Origin: Bartonella sp. AU55XJBT | GTDB lineage: Bacteria; Pseudomonadota; Alphaproteobacteria; Rhizobiales; Rhizobiaceae | Assembly (NCBI RefSeq): GCF_028618525.1 | Contig: NZ_JAQITC010000005.1 | Coordinates: forward strand, 95,622 to 159,621 | DNA length: 64,000 bases | Direction of reading: 5' to 3' | Shown here: positions 9,985 to 19,046 of the stretch, in pieces | How positions within the stretch are numbered: position 1 is the first letter of the stretch | Layout: every line of letters starts with the position of its first letter | Made by a program: the position numbers and the translations under genes | Notes under the pieces: generated by a model | Told to the model about the DNA's origin: nothing | The model's input: only the letters and a program-made list of their open reading frames with translations | Databases searched by the model: none

Positions 9985-10386
9985 ATGATTGTCGGTCTTG
10001 GAAATGATTTGGTTGATATACGACGTATTGAGAGAATGTTGGTTCTTTATGGCGAGCGTTTTATTCAACGTATTTTTACGGATATTGAAAGGAATAGATC
10101 CGAAAATCTCAAAAAAAAATCTTCTTCTTATGCGAAAAGATTTGCCGCTAAAGAAGCATGTGCTAAAGCCTTAGGGACAGGAATCGCTTGTGGTATCAAT
10201 TGGAAAGACATGGGAGTGGTTAATTTGTCCTCTGGAAAACCAATCATGCACTTAACAAATCGTGCGCAAGGGCAACTTCAAAAGTTATTACCTCCTCATC
10301 ATGATGCGGTTATTCATCTCAGCATAACAGATGATTTTCCTTGGGCGCAGGCATTTGTTATTATTGAAGCACTTCCACGTGGATAG
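9985..10386 (+). CDS. acpS: Holo-[acyl-carrier-protein] synthase
   Basis: A 133-residue phosphopantetheinyl transferase that activates acyl carrier protein by attaching 4'-phosphopantetheine from CoA to its serine. GLGNDLVDIRRIE carries the Mg-binding Asp, and RFAAKEACAKALGTG is the second signature with its Glu-Ala pair. Its substrate AcpP is encoded near 37.8 kb and the CoA precursor genes panC/panB near 14 kb. The gene sits between the DUF2062 gene and lepB with short spacing, in an apparent operon. Confidence 0.95.
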   Translation: MIVGLGNDLVDIRRIERMLVLYGERFIQRIFTDIERNRSENLKKKSSSYAKRFAAKEACAKALGTGIACGINWKDMGVVNLSSGKPIMHLTNRAQGQLQKLLPPHHDAVIHLSITDDFPWAQAFVIIEALPRG

Positions 10387-10465
10387 ATGGCGTGAGAGAT
10401 TGTGCTTTTGTTATTTGAATATTATGATGAAAAAAGTTATATTTGTGATGGGAAGGCAGTTGGTG

Positions 10466-11278
10466 ATGGTCCAAAAAGATAAAGTGCATAAAAAAGAAAA
10501 AAAAGGTGGGATTCTTGAATTAATTTCTGTTTTAATACAGGCTCTGCTTTTAGCAGCGTTTATTCGGACACTTTTTTTCCAGCCTTTTAGTATTCCTTCT
10601 GGGTCCATGCGTCCTACTTTATTGGTAGGGGATTATCTCTTTGTTTCTAAGTATGCATATGGGTATTCTCATTTTTCCATTCCTTTTTCTCCGCCCCTTT
10701 TTTCTGGACGTATTTGGGCATCCCAACCTCAACGGGGAGATGTGGTCGTTTTTCGTTTACCAAGTAATCCGAAGATCGATTATATAAAGCGCGTTGTTGG
10801 GCTGCCAGGTGATCGTATACAAGTTCGTCAAAGTGTTCTTTATATTAATGATGAGGCTGTTTCACGTCACTTTATGGGAGAGATTGATAATTCTGATATA
10901 ACGGAAGTGAACTATCCTGTTGAGGTCTATCGCGAGACATTGCCGAATGGTGTTCGCTACGATACGCTTGATTTAGCTTTCATCCCAAAAGTTGATGATA
11001 CAAAAGTCTTTGAAGTTCCTCAGGGGCATTATTTTATGATGGGGGATAACCGCGACAATTCAGATGATAGTCGTTTAGATGTAGGCTATGTTCCAGAAGA
11101 AAATCTTATTGGTCGCGCGAGCGTGATTTTCTTTTCTATTAGTAACGGTTCAAGTGCTTGGCAGATTTGGCGCTGGCCATTTGATGTACGTTGGAAACGT
11201 TTGTTTTCTTTCATAAATAAGGTTCATGATTTGCCGCTTATCAAGCAAGGAAACAACGATGAAACGTCTCATGATTGA
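10466..11278 (+). CDS. lepB: Signal peptidase I
   Basis: A type I signal peptidase of 270 residues from the preferred start. The open frame extends upstream to 10331, overlapping acpS, but GGAAGGCAG at 10451-10459 places the true start at the ATG at 10466. A single N-terminal membrane segment (about residues 16-38) precedes the catalytic Ser47 in IPSGSMRPTL. The general base is Lys108 in DYIKRVVGLPGD, and GDNRDNSDDSR is the box E motif. It removes signal peptides from Sec exports, including the autotransporters at the end of this window. The 3' end overlaps rnc by 20 bp. Confidence 0.94.
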   Translation: MVQKDKVHKKEKKGGILELISVLIQALLLAAFIRTLFFQPFSIPSGSMRPTLLVGDYLFVSKYAYGYSHFSIPFSPPLFSGRIWASQPQRGDVVVFRLPSNPKIDYIKRVVGLPGDRIQVRQSVLYINDEAVSRHFMGEIDNSDITEVNYPVEVYRETLPNGVRYDTLDLAFIPKVDDTKVFEVPQGHYFMMGDNRDNSDDSRLDVGYVPEENLIGRASVIFFSISNGSSAWQIWRWPFDVRWKRLFSFINKVHDLPLIKQGNNDETSHD

Positions 11279-11966
11279 TCAGCTTTTCAAGCTGACGGGG
11301 CATCGTTTTAAAGATGAAGAGAAATTAAAAAGAGCATTAACACACGCAAGTGTGCAAGATTCAGAACAAGGGAATTATGAACGATTAGAATTTCTAGGGG
11401 ATCGGGTTCTAGGGCTTTTGATTGCAGAGATGCTGTATCAACTTTTCCCTAAAGCAAGTGAAGGTGAATTATCAGTCCGTTTGAATCATCTGGTCAATGC
11501 GCAGACATGTGCTGATATTGCGCGCGAAATGAGGCTTCCTGATATGATCCAAGTTGGTTTTGAGATGAGAAATTTTGAAGGGCGTCGACTCATCAATATG
11601 CATGCAGATGTCGTAGAAGCCTTGATTGCAGTGATGTATCTTGATGGAGGATTGGAAAGTGTTCGCCCCTTTATTCAAAAATACTGGCAAAGTCGGGCAA
11701 AGAAAATGAATGCAGCTCGACGTGATGCCAAGACAGAGTTACAAGAATGGGCACATATCCAAGGCAATGCACAACCACATTATCAGGTTATCAAACGTTC
11801 AGGTCCAGATCACGATCCTGTTTTTATGGTAGAGGTCAGTATTTCAGGTTTTGCTTCAGAGATTGGGCAGGGGAGCTCTAAAAGATATGCTGAAAGGATG
11901 GCTGCCGAAAAAATTTTGCGACGAGAGGGGGTATGGAAAAACGTGGGGAAAAATGATCATGAGTGA
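11259..11966 (+). CDS. rnc: Ribonuclease III
   Basis: A 235-residue double-strand-specific endoribonuclease. The signature YERLEFLGDRVLGLLIAEML carries the catalytic acidic residues, and DVVEALIAVMYLDGG completes the site. The C-terminal third is a dsRNA-binding domain (DAKTELQEWAHIQ and a final Ala/Lys-rich helix). The frame opens at 11226, but AAGG at 11247-11250 with 8-bp spacing supports the ATG at 11259. The gene overlaps lepB upstream and era downstream, so translation of the three is probably coupled. Confidence 0.95.
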   Translation: MKRLMIDQLFKLTGHRFKDEEKLKRALTHASVQDSEQGNYERLEFLGDRVLGLLIAEMLYQLFPKASEGELSVRLNHLVNAQTCADIAREMRLPDMIQVGFEMRNFEGRRLINMHADVVEALIAVMYLDGGLESVRPFIQKYWQSRAKKMNAARRDAKTELQEWAHIQGNAQPHYQVIKRSGPDHDPVFMVEVSISGFASEIGQGSSKRYAERMAAEKILRREGVWKNVGKNDHE

Positions 11967-12864
11967 CGCTATGAAAACGCGTTCTGGATTTGTTGTGCTT
12001 ATCGGGATGCCTAATGCCGGTAAATCGACATTGGTTAATCAATTGGTTGGAACAAAGGTTTCAATTGTAACGCATAAGGTACAAACAACACGAACTTTAA
12101 TCCGCGGTATTGTTATTCATGATAATGTGCAAATTGTATTGGTCGATACACCGGGTGTTTTTCGTCCTCACAAGCGCTTAGAACGTGCCATGGTCTCTGC
12201 TGCTTGGGGAGGGGCTAAGAGCGCTGATGTTCTGCTTGTTTTAATTGACGCTCAAAGTGGTCTTTCGAATGAAGTTGATATGATGTTAGATATTGTAAAC
12301 ACTATGAAACAAGAAAAAGTTCTTGTTCTAAATAAGGTTGATACAGTTGTTAAATCATCTCTTTTAGCGTTAACCACTCAAATAAATGAACGTGTAAAGT
12401 TTACGCAAACATTTATGATTTCTGCTCTAAATGGTTCTGGTTGCAAGGATTTACTTCATGCGTTGAGTAGCATGATGCAGAAGGGGCCATGGTATTATCC
12501 GGAAGATCAAATTTCCGATATGCCTATGCGTCACCTTGCTGCTGAAATTACGCGTGAAAAACTTTTTCTTCGTCTTCATGATGAGCTTCCTTATTCCTCA
12601 ACGGTTGAAACAGAAAGCTTTGAAGAGCGGTCAGATGGTTCTGTTAAAATTAATCAAGTTATTTATGTAGAGCGTGAGAGTCAGAAGAAAATTGTTTTAG
12701 GAGCAAAAGGCGATACGATTAAAATGATTGGTCAAGCAGCACGCAAGGAGCTCATGGAAATTATGGATCAAAAGGTTCATCTTTTCCTCTTTGTGAAAGT
12801 GCGTAATAATTGGGATACCGATCCAGAACGTTATCGGGAAATGGGATTGGATTTTTTAAAATAA
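11959..12864 (+). CDS. era: GTPase Era
   Basis: A 301-residue Ras-like GTPase with a C-terminal KH domain, needed for 16S rRNA 3'-end maturation and 30S assembly. The P-loop GMPNAGKST is at residues 16-24, DTPG is the G3 box, NKVD the G4 box, and the KH region contains the GAKGDTIKMIG loop. The frame is open further upstream inside rnc, but the ATG at 11959 with GGGGA about 9 bp before it gives the normal length. The start overlaps the rnc stop. The neighbour order rnc-era-recO is widely conserved. Confidence 0.95.
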   Translation: MSDAMKTRSGFVVLIGMPNAGKSTLVNQLVGTKVSIVTHKVQTTRTLIRGIVIHDNVQIVLVDTPGVFRPHKRLERAMVSAAWGGAKSADVLLVLIDAQSGLSNEVDMMLDIVNTMKQEKVLVLNKVDTVVKSSLLALTTQINERVKFTQTFMISALNGSGCKDLLHALSSMMQKGPWYYPEDQISDMPMRHLAAEITREKLFLRLHDELPYSSTVETESFEERSDGSVKINQVIYVERESQKKIVLGAKGDTIKMIGQAARKELMEIMDQKVHLFLFVKVRNNWDTDPERYREMGLDFLK

Positions 12865-12871
12865 TGAAAAA

Positions 12872-13618
12872 ATGAAGTGGAAAGAACAAGCTGTTATTCT
12901 TGGGGCACGCCAATATGGTGAAACAAGTGTTATTCTTGAGATTATGACGCGTGAACACGGTCGTTATATGGGCGTGGTAAAAGGAGGGCGTTCGCGTCGT
13001 ATGGCTGCTCTTCTTCAGCCTGGAAATTTTGTGGAGGCTGAATGGTGGGCGCGTTTAGAAGAACATTTGGGACTTTTTCGCCTTGAAGCACTTGATTTAC
13101 ATGCGGCACGATTAATCTGTCTACCAGAAGCGCTTTATGCTTTGCAGTTGATTGCTTTTCATTTGCGGCTTCTTCCTGAACGTGATCCGCATCCCGTTTT
13201 ATATGATATTTTGCACCTTTTTATGCAGAATTTTGATGAACCATTTGTAAATGCGGAATTGCTAGTACGTTTTGAAATGCGGCTTCTTGAAGAACTTGGT
13301 TTTGGTCTTGATTTATCTTGTTGTGCTGCAACAGGTCGCCAAGAAAAGCTTTATTATGTATCGCCAAAATCTGGACGGGCTGTCTGTGAAGAAGCAGGGG
13401 AGCCTTGGAAAAAGAAGCTTCTCATTCTTCCACAGTTTCTTGTGCAAAGAACGACTCGTCCTACTGATTTTAGGGATATAATAAATGGTTTTAACTTAAC
13501 GGGTTTTTTTCTCATGCGTCATGTCTGGGAGCCACGAGATATAAAACAGCCGTCGGTGCGGATGAATTTGATACAGTTGTTTGAGCGTCGATTTGGTATA
13601 CAAGCATTTATTTGTTGA
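12872..13618 (+). CDS. recO: DNA repair protein RecO
   Basis: A 248-residue RecF-pathway mediator that helps load RecA on SSB-coated single strands. The N-terminal OB fold (MKWKEQAVILGARQYGETSVILEI) and the GRSRRMAALLQPGNFVEAEW stretch are typical. The helical C-terminal part carries LSCCAATG, the region that binds zinc in some homologues; here only part of the cysteine set is present. It follows era by 7 bp and ends the rpoZ-recO block. Confidence 0.93.
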   Translation: MKWKEQAVILGARQYGETSVILEIMTREHGRYMGVVKGGRSRRMAALLQPGNFVEAEWWARLEEHLGLFRLEALDLHAARLICLPEALYALQLIAFHLRLLPERDPHPVLYDILHLFMQNFDEPFVNAELLVRFEMRLLEELGFGLDLSCCAATGRQEKLYYVSPKSGRAVCEEAGEPWKKKLLILPQFLVQRTTRPTDFRDIINGFNLTGFFLMRHVWEPRDIKQPSVRMNLIQLFERRFGIQAFIC

Positions 13619-13646
13619 TCTGATCATAATTGAATAGAATGGAAAA

Positions 13647-14507
13647 ATGAAAGTTTTAAAGACAATTGCTGAAGTTCGCCAATATACTTCAGAAGAACGG
13701 AGTTTAGGCTTTTCGATTGGTTTTGTTCCAACAATGGGAGCTCTTCATCAGGGGCATCTGGCATTAGTACAGCGTGCAAAAGCAACGTGTGATCGCGTAT
13801 TGGTTTCTATTTTTGTCAATCCAAAGCAATTTGGACCTGATGAAGACTTTGATCAATATCCAAGAGACTTGAGAAGCGATTGTGCTTTATTGGAAAAAGC
13901 GGGTGTTGAATGTGTTTTTGCGCCTTCTGTAGATGAAATATGGCCCTTGGGAAATGATACAATTGTGCAAGTGGAAAAATTATCACGTATGTTGATGGGA
14001 AAATTACGTCCAGGGCACTTTTGTGGTGTAACGAGTGTTGTTGCTAAGCTTTTTAATATTGTTCAGCCCGATAAAGCTTTTTTTGGAGAAAAGGATTTTC
14101 AACAAATTTTAATTATTCGGCGTATGGCTGAGGATTTAGCTTTTCCTGTTGAAATTATCGGAGTCCCTATTTTACGTGAAGCAGATGGTCTTGCCCATTC
14201 TTCACGGAATAAACTTTTAACATTAGAAGATCGTAAAGCGGCCAAAATTATTCCTGAAAGTGGAAAAGCTGCTGAAGAGCTTTACCATGAAGGTGAACGG
14301 TCTGTTGATAAGTTATGCAAAATTGTTCGCAATATTTTACAACAAGAGACGCGTGCAATCATTGAAGCAATAGATTTACGAGATATGGAGACTTTATGCG
14401 AGGTCAAAGGAAAATTGGATAAACCAGCAGTTTTACTCCTTACTGTCCGTTTTGGTGAGGTAAGACTTATTGATCAATATATATTGCAAGAAAAGGTCGG
14501 AAAATGA
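13647..14507 (+). CDS. panC: Pantothenate synthetase
   Basis: A 286-residue ligase joining pantoate and beta-alanine with ATP, the last step of pantothenate (vitamin B5) synthesis. [15 protein letters not shown] holds the HxGH-type nucleotide motif, [18 protein letters not shown] and FFGEKDFQQ form the substrate region, and SSRNKLL is the KMSKS-like loop. It overlaps panB by 4 bp (ATGA type). The intact pair suggests the organism makes its own pantothenate for CoA and acyl carrier protein, at least from pantoate precursors. Confidence 0.96.
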   Translation: MKVLKTIAEVRQYTSEERSLGFSIGFVPTMGALHQGHLALVQRAKATCDRVLVSIFVNPKQFGPDEDFDQYPRDLRSDCALLEKAGVECVFAPSVDEIWPLGNDTIVQVEKLSRMLMGKLRPGHFCGVTSVVAKLFNIVQPDKAFFGEKDFQQILIIRRMAEDLAFPVEIIGVPILREADGLAHSSRNKLLTLEDRKAAKIIPESGKAAEELYHEGERSVDKLCKIVRNILQQETRAIIEAIDLRDMETLCEVKGKLDKPAVLLLTVRFGEVRLIDQYILQEKVGK

Positions 14508-15319
14508 GTGTACATAAAACCGTAAAGCGTATAACATCTTCTCAAATACGTGCAAGAAAGGGACAACAGCCGATTGTTTCTTTAACAGCTTATCAAGCTT
14601 ATACGGCACGGATTGCTGATCCCTATTGTGATATCCTTGTGGTTGGTGATAGCGTTGGCATGGTTGTGTATGGTTTTGAGACAACACTTCCTGTTAATTT
14701 AGATATGATGATTTTACACGGGCAAGCCGTGGTGCGTGGATCTCAAAAAGCTCTTGTCGTTATTGATATGCCTTTTGGCTCTTATGAGGAAAGTAAAGAG
14801 CAAGCTTTTTTAAATGCATCGCGTATTCTTGCTCAAACGGGGTGTGGTGCAGTTAAGCTTGAAGGTGGTGTTTATATAGCGGAAACAATAGATTTTTTGT
14901 GTAAACGTGGTATTCCAGTGATGGGCCATATTGGTCTTACTCCCCAAGCGGTGAATCGTTTTGGTGGTTTCAAGACACAAGGGCGTAACGAGAGTGATTG
15001 GCAAAGAATTGAAGGTGACGGAGCCGCGATTGAAAAGGCTGGTGCTTTTGCCGTTGTTGTGGAAGGTGTTGTTGAACCTTTAGCGGTGAAATTGACAGAA
15101 AAGCTTTCTATTCCAACCATCGGTATTGGTGCATCCAATCAGTGCGATGGACAGGTATTGGTTATGGAAGATATGTTGGGCTATGGTGCTCACGTGCCTA
15201 AATTTGTACGCCGTTATGGAAACCTTGAACAAGCCATGGAAACCGCAATCAAGAACTATGCAGAAGATGTTACATCCCGTGCTTTTCCAGTAGATACTGA
15301 AGTTTATAAACTAAAATAA
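14504..15319 (+). CDS. panB: 3-methyl-2-oxobutanoate hydroxymethyltransferase
   Basis: A 271-residue TIM-barrel enzyme that adds a hydroxymethyl group from methylene-tetrahydrofolate to alpha-ketoisovalerate, giving ketopantoate. [19 protein letters not shown] carries the metal-binding Asp, VKLEGG and GHIGLTPQ are conserved loops, and [24 protein letters not shown] is the C-terminal signature. Length is normal. It is translationally coupled to panC. The spacer after it holds repeat element copy B. Confidence 0.96.
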   Translation: MSVHKTVKRITSSQIRARKGQQPIVSLTAYQAYTARIADPYCDILVVGDSVGMVVYGFETTLPVNLDMMILHGQAVVRGSQKALVVIDMPFGSYEESKEQAFLNASRILAQTGCGAVKLEGGVYIAETIDFLCKRGIPVMGHIGLTPQAVNRFGGFKTQGRNESDWQRIEGDGAAIEKAGAFAVVVEGVVEPLAVKLTEKLSIPTIGIGASNQCDGQVLVMEDMLGYGAHVPKFVRRYGNLEQAMETAIKNYAEDVTSRAFPVDTEVYKLK

Positions 15320-15374
15320 ATTTCAGTTTAAAATGAAAAGTTTGACAAGAGAATATTTATCTATTTTTATGATA

Positions 15375-15592
15375 GATGTGCTTTTTTAAGAAACATTTAG
15401 GCACTTCATGTCATCTCGCGACGGCGCTTGTGAATAGTATAACGGTAAAGTCTCCACGCAGTGTATAAAATTATAGAGCACGACCTCTTTACGCTTCATA
15501 AAAGAGCAAATCGGCACCATCTATCATACACTTTGCTAACTTCCAATGTTGTCGACGAGCGCTTGCCACTTGAGACGGTCCATAAGCGGTAT
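15375..15592 (-). pseudogene. Integrase arm-domain remnant B (P4-type tyrosine recombinase)
   Basis: Read on the minus strand in shifting frames, this stretch gives PLMDRLKWQALVDNIGS, then KVYD, then DGADLL, KRKE and RYTIHKRRREMT. That is the N-terminal arm-binding region of P4-like phage integrases, whose usual core reads like KVYDGAGLLxHKRK then RYTIHGRRREMGLG. At least two frameshifts and several stops break it, and no catalytic domain follows. Base-by-base alignment with remnant C near 61 kb supports common descent. It begins about 100 bp downstream of repeat element copy B, in the same orientation. The family name rests on recognition of the motif, not a search. Confidence 0.6.
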
Positions 15593-15630
15593 TTTAGTCT
15601 TCTTGTACAGTTTTTATTCCCACTGCTTTG

Positions 15631-15712
15631 CCTGCTTGTGACGTGCAAGCAAATGATCTTGATTGATTCAATATAAACAGATTTGAAATGAGTGAATCTT
15701 ATCATATTAGGG
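15631..15712 (-). repeat. Dispersed intergenic element, copy B
   Basis: On the minus strand this runs CCTAATATGATAAGATTC through AATCAATCAAGATCATTTG to CTTGCACGTCACAAG (core at 15635-15649). It is the best match to copy C near 60.8 kb. The core is an imperfect palindrome with CTTG and CAAG ends. It lies upstream of integrase remnant B in the convergent spacer between panB and the HD-domain gene; apart from these two relics the spacer holds nothing recognisable. Confidence 0.7.
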
Positions 15713-15799
15713 GGAATCATTTAATATGAAAACAATAAATTGTCATTATAAATCAGTGTGATGATTCTGCAATGATAAGAAATCAACAATGCGAAGAGC

Positions 15800-16417
15800 C
15801 TATAATCTTTGGTCCTCCAAGTCATTAAAGCGCGCCAAAAATGCGTTTTCAATTTGTTGAGTAGAGGAGGGGTGTAAATTAAGACCATCGGGTGAAATAT
15901 TATTGGGAGAGCCAAAATAGCGAAGGGCTTCTTCTGTGTTAAATCCAGCAAATGTGATCGCTTCATGATATGCTGCAATACGATCGGCTTGTTTAATTTT
16001 TTTTAAAAGTTTTTGAGAAAGATCAACGGGAAGAGAAAAACGCATGTGGATCGCATCTTGGATGCGTTTTTCAATGCGTTCATATTGTTTTCCTATGACA
16101 GCTTTAAAGGGTGAAATGATATCGCCGATGACATATTCTGGTGCATCATGAAGAAGAGCACAGAGACATTCATGCTTCAGCGACTGTGGAAAAAGTTTTT
16201 GAAATATTTGTTCGACCAAAAGTGAATGTTGTGCAACAGAATAGGCGTATTCTCCTCGTGTTTGACCATTCCAACGTGCTACACGTGCAAGTCCATGAGC
16301 AATATCTTCAATTTCAATATCAAAAGGAGAAGGATTGAGAAGATCAAGTCTGCGTCCAGAGAGCATTCTTTGCCAAGCCCGAGCTTCTCCACTTTTTAAT
16401 AATTCAACTTTAGCCAT
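15800..16417 (-). CDS. HD-domain phosphohydrolase
   Basis: A 205-residue protein of the HD superfamily, similar in layout to YfbR-like 5'-nucleotidases. The metal-binding residues are visible as VAQHSLLVEQIF (first His), LLHDAPEYVIGD (His-Asp pair) and a later acidic residue in KQADRIAAYHEA. Substrate is unknown; phosphate-ester hydrolysis of a nucleotide is the usual activity. It overlaps the 3' end of ygfZ by 8 bp, and the two are probably co-transcribed. Confidence 0.82.
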   Translation of the reverse strand: MAKVELLKSGEARAWQRMLSGRRLDLLNPSPFDIEIEDIAHGLARVARWNGQTRGEYAYSVAQHSLLVEQIFQKLFPQSLKHECLCALLHDAPEYVIGDIISPFKAVIGKQYERIEKRIQDAIHMRFSLPVDLSQKLLKKIKQADRIAAYHEAITFAGFNTEEALRYFGSPNNISPDGLNLHPSSTQQIENAFLARFNDLEDQRL

Positions 16418-17282
16418 GTGTATTTTCTATCGTATTTTCAGGAAAGGTAAAATTCATATTTTCAGCAATGCTTATAGTGACAGGAATATTTTTTACAGTA
16501 AAGGGAATGTTATGATCCATAGCATCTTTGACGTGGTCAATACGCATTAAAGCGAGAGCCTCATTTGCAACAGATGTTCCCAAGTGGCCAAGCACTTTTG
16601 TTCCTGCTTCAATGCTTGATTGAGGGGGGAGGTCACATGGGCCTTTTACAATCAAGATACGGCGACGTGCTGCACGGCGGTGGTGCATTCGTGAAACAAT
16701 TTCTTGTCCAATATAACATCCTTTGTTGAAGGCCAATCCATTGATTTGATCGTAATTAATATCATGAGGAAAAACTTTGCCGACTTCATAGTCTTGATCA
16801 CTTTCTGCAATTGCATAACGAATTCGCAATTGATTCCATGTGTTATAATCTTCTGCTGCCAAAAAAGGAACATTGCTATAGATTCGTATTATTTTTTCTT
16901 GTTTTGGAAAGCGTTTATCAACAAAATTTGAATCAAAACTTAAAGTATCTGATTCATTTTTCCAAGAAACTATAACAAGCCCTTGTAATGGTTGTGTAAT
17001 TTCTACTTTTTTACGCAGTTTATAGAGCAACAGACGCTTATAGAGTGTATCGGCCAAAGACATCACAATATCAATAAAATAACTATTCTCTCTTTTACCA
17101 ATAAGAAAATCAGCAAGGACCTTTCCTTGTGGGGATAAGAGGGCTCCAGGGAAAAGTTCTTTGGGACTTATTTTTTTTACATCTGTTGTGATCAGGGACT
17201 GTAAAAAATCTGTTGCTTCTTCGCCTGTAATTTGAATAATTTTGCGGTTTTTTAAGCAAATGGCATTTTGTTTTTCAATCAT
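16410..17282 (-). CDS. ygfZ: Folate-binding protein YgfZ (Fe-S cluster maturation)
   Basis: A GcvT-related protein of 290 residues. The family signature KGCYIGQEIVSRMHHRRAARR is clear, and the N-terminal part (GEEATDFLQSLITTDVKKI) is the usual folate-binding fold. YgfZ proteins support assembly or repair of certain Fe-S enzymes with tetrahydrofolate. The frame extends to 17303, but the ATG at 17282 follows an AAAGG site at 7-bp spacing and gives the normal start MIEKQNAI. It is divergent from pyrC with about 64 bp between starts. Confidence 0.9.
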   Translation of the reverse strand: MIEKQNAICLKNRKIIQITGEEATDFLQSLITTDVKKISPKELFPGALLSPQGKVLADFLIGKRENSYFIDIVMSLADTLYKRLLLYKLRKKVEITQPLQGLVIVSWKNESDTLSFDSNFVDKRFPKQEKIIRIYSNVPFLAAEDYNTWNQLRIRYAIAESDQDYEVGKVFPHDINYDQINGLAFNKGCYIGQEIVSRMHHRRAARRRILIVKGPCDLPPQSSIEAGTKVLGHLGTSVANEALALMRIDHVKDAMDHNIPFTVKNIPVTISIAENMNFTFPENTIENTHG

Positions 17283-17346
17283 GGTTCTTGCCTTTCTGCG
17301 CAAAGTTACATAATCGATAAGTGAGCAATATGTAAGGAGCGTGGCT

Positions 17347-18675
17347 ATGTTTAAAACATTTGATACAATTTTTAAAGGTGCAACACTTGTGAATCATGAT
17401 GGAAAAAGCAAGCGTGATATTGGTGTTACAAATGGCCGTATTGCTGAAATTGGCGACCTTACATGTGCCTCGGCTGGTGAGGTGATTGATTGTACGGGGC
17501 TTCATATTTTTCCGGGAATTATTGATAGTCAAGTGCATTTTCGTGAGCCAGGCAATGAATATAAAGAAGATTTGGAAAGTGGCTCATATTCTGCTGTGTT
17601 AGGAGGGGTTACAGCAGTGTTTGAAATGCCTAATACCAATCCATTGACAACATCAGAAGAAACATTAAGCGATAAGGTTAAACGCGGATTTCATCGCATG
17701 CATTGTGATTTTGCATTTTGGGTTGGAGGAACGCGTGAAAATGCTCATGAACTTTCTGAATTAGAAAGACTTCCTGGTGCGGCTGGAATTAAAGTTTTTA
17801 TGGGATCTTCTACCGGTGATCTTTTGGTTGATGATGATGAAAGTGTACGTCTTATTTTGAAAAATACACGCCGTCGTGCGGCTTTTCATTCTGAAGATGA
17901 GGAAAGACTCAGAGAACGTAAAATACTGCGTATTTCAGGGGATGCATCCTCGCATCCAATTTGGCGTGATGAGGTTGCGGCGTTAAAGTGTACACAGCGT
18001 TTGGTAAAAATTGCCCATGAGACGAAAGCACGCATTCATGTGTTACATCTTTCGACAGAAGAAGAAATTGATTTTCTCAAAAAACATAAAGATGTTGCAA
18101 CAATTGAAGTGACACACCATCATTTAACTCTCACGGCTGATGATTATAAACGGTTTGGTACATTAATTCAGATGAATCCACCTATTCGTGAACTGCGCCA
18201 CCGTGAAGCTCTTTGGTACGGTGTTCAACAGGGGATTATTGATGTTTTAGGCTCAGATCATGCGCCTCATACCCTTGAGGACAAGCTTCAATCTTACCCC
18301 TCTTCACCTTCAGGGATGACAGGAGTGCAAACAACAGCAGCTATTATGTTAACACATGTGAACGCAGGAAAAATGTCTCTTGAGCGTTTTGTTGATCTCA
18401 CGTCACATGGTCCTAGTCGTATTTTTGGTATAAGTTGTAAAGGACGTCTTGCTGTTGGATATGATGCTGATTTGACCATTGTTGATCTTAAGCGAGAAGA
18501 AGTTATTACGAATAGCTTAATTGGTTCGCGTGCCGGTTGGACACCTTATGATGGTCAAAAGGTTAAAGGTTGGCCGGTTGGGACTATTGTCCGTGGTATG
18601 CGCGTTATGTGGGAAGGTGAAATTGTCACACCTTCACAAGGAGAGCCTGTTAAATTTATAGAAACTTTGGTGTAA
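17347..18675 (+). CDS. pyrC: Dihydroorotase-type amidohydrolase
   Basis: A 442-residue cyclic amidohydrolase, the class I dihydroorotase type, closing carbamoyl-aspartate to dihydroorotate. FPGIIDSQVHFREPG is the first metal region, but the usual HxH is QxH here (Gln62, His64). HSEDEERL, VTHHHLTL and GSDHAPHTLEDK supply the other metal ligands and catalytic Asp. AAGGAG lies just before 17341, so the ATG at 17347 fits better than the GTG at 17341. Rhizobiales relatives are recalled to share the Gln, so it is likely ancestral rather than decay. Activity on dihydroorotate is inferred. Confidence 0.88.
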   Translation: MFKTFDTIFKGATLVNHDGKSKRDIGVTNGRIAEIGDLTCASAGEVIDCTGLHIFPGIIDSQVHFREPGNEYKEDLESGSYSAVLGGVTAVFEMPNTNPLTTSEETLSDKVKRGFHRMHCDFAFWVGGTRENAHELSELERLPGAAGIKVFMGSSTGDLLVDDDESVRLILKNTRRRAAFHSEDEERLRERKILRISGDASSHPIWRDEVAALKCTQRLVKIAHETKARIHVLHLSTEEEIDFLKKHKDVATIEVTHHHLTLTADDYKRFGTLIQMNPPIRELRHREALWYGVQQGIIDVLGSDHAPHTLEDKLQSYPSSPSGMTGVQTTAAIMLTHVNAGKMSLERFVDLTSHGPSRIFGISCKGRLAVGYDADLTIVDLKREEVITNSLIGSRAGWTPYDGQKVKGWPVGTIVRGMRVMWEGEIVTPSQGEPVKFIETLV

Positions 18676-18717
18676 ACAGCATAAATTTTATCCTATTATG
18701 CCACAAAATACTATCAT

Positions 18718-18760
18718 TTAAGGAGAAGGTATGTCAGTCTCCTTAATACATAGTTTTTTT
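18718..18760 (+). terminator. Rho-independent terminator after pyrC
   Basis: Perfect 9-bp arms TTAAGGAGA (18718-18726) and TCTCCTTAA (18738-18746) enclose an 11-base loop. An eight-T run begins 7 bases later (18753-18760). It lies 43 bp past the pyrC stop, where a terminator is expected. Confidence 0.7.
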
Positions 18761-19046
18761 TATGTGTGGTGAATATTTTAGGCTTGTTACGTGAGTTGGA
18801 AGTCAAGTGGCATTCACTAGAACTTGGGCTATTTACAAACTAGGTTGGTAAGAATGTTCGTCCTTTGAGGTGTGGAGAAGAAGCCAAAAAGCAATACGGG
18901 AAAAGGGGTTCATAAGAATACAGGCGTACCGAGCATTATGTTTTAAAAGTTTTTCTATTTTCGAGAAGATAACTTATTGCTCTATTCATTTGTGAGGAGG
19001 GCATTATTGATATCACTTAAATTAAAGGAGATGCTTTTTATATAGA
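18761..19046. other. Spacer without recognisable genes
   Basis: About 290 bp between the pyrC terminator and the end of the minus-strand exported-protein gene. Short broken frames occur, such as RPLRCGEEAKKQYGKRGS near 18860, which may be a decayed gene, but I could not name it. No element copy was found. Confidence 0.4.

Noticed and set aside
15415..15470. tRNA-like string (AATAGTATAACGGTAAAGTC resembles a D-arm)
   Set aside because: No anticodon or T-arm can be paired around it, and on the other strand the same bases encode the RYTIHKRRRE part of the integrase remnant.
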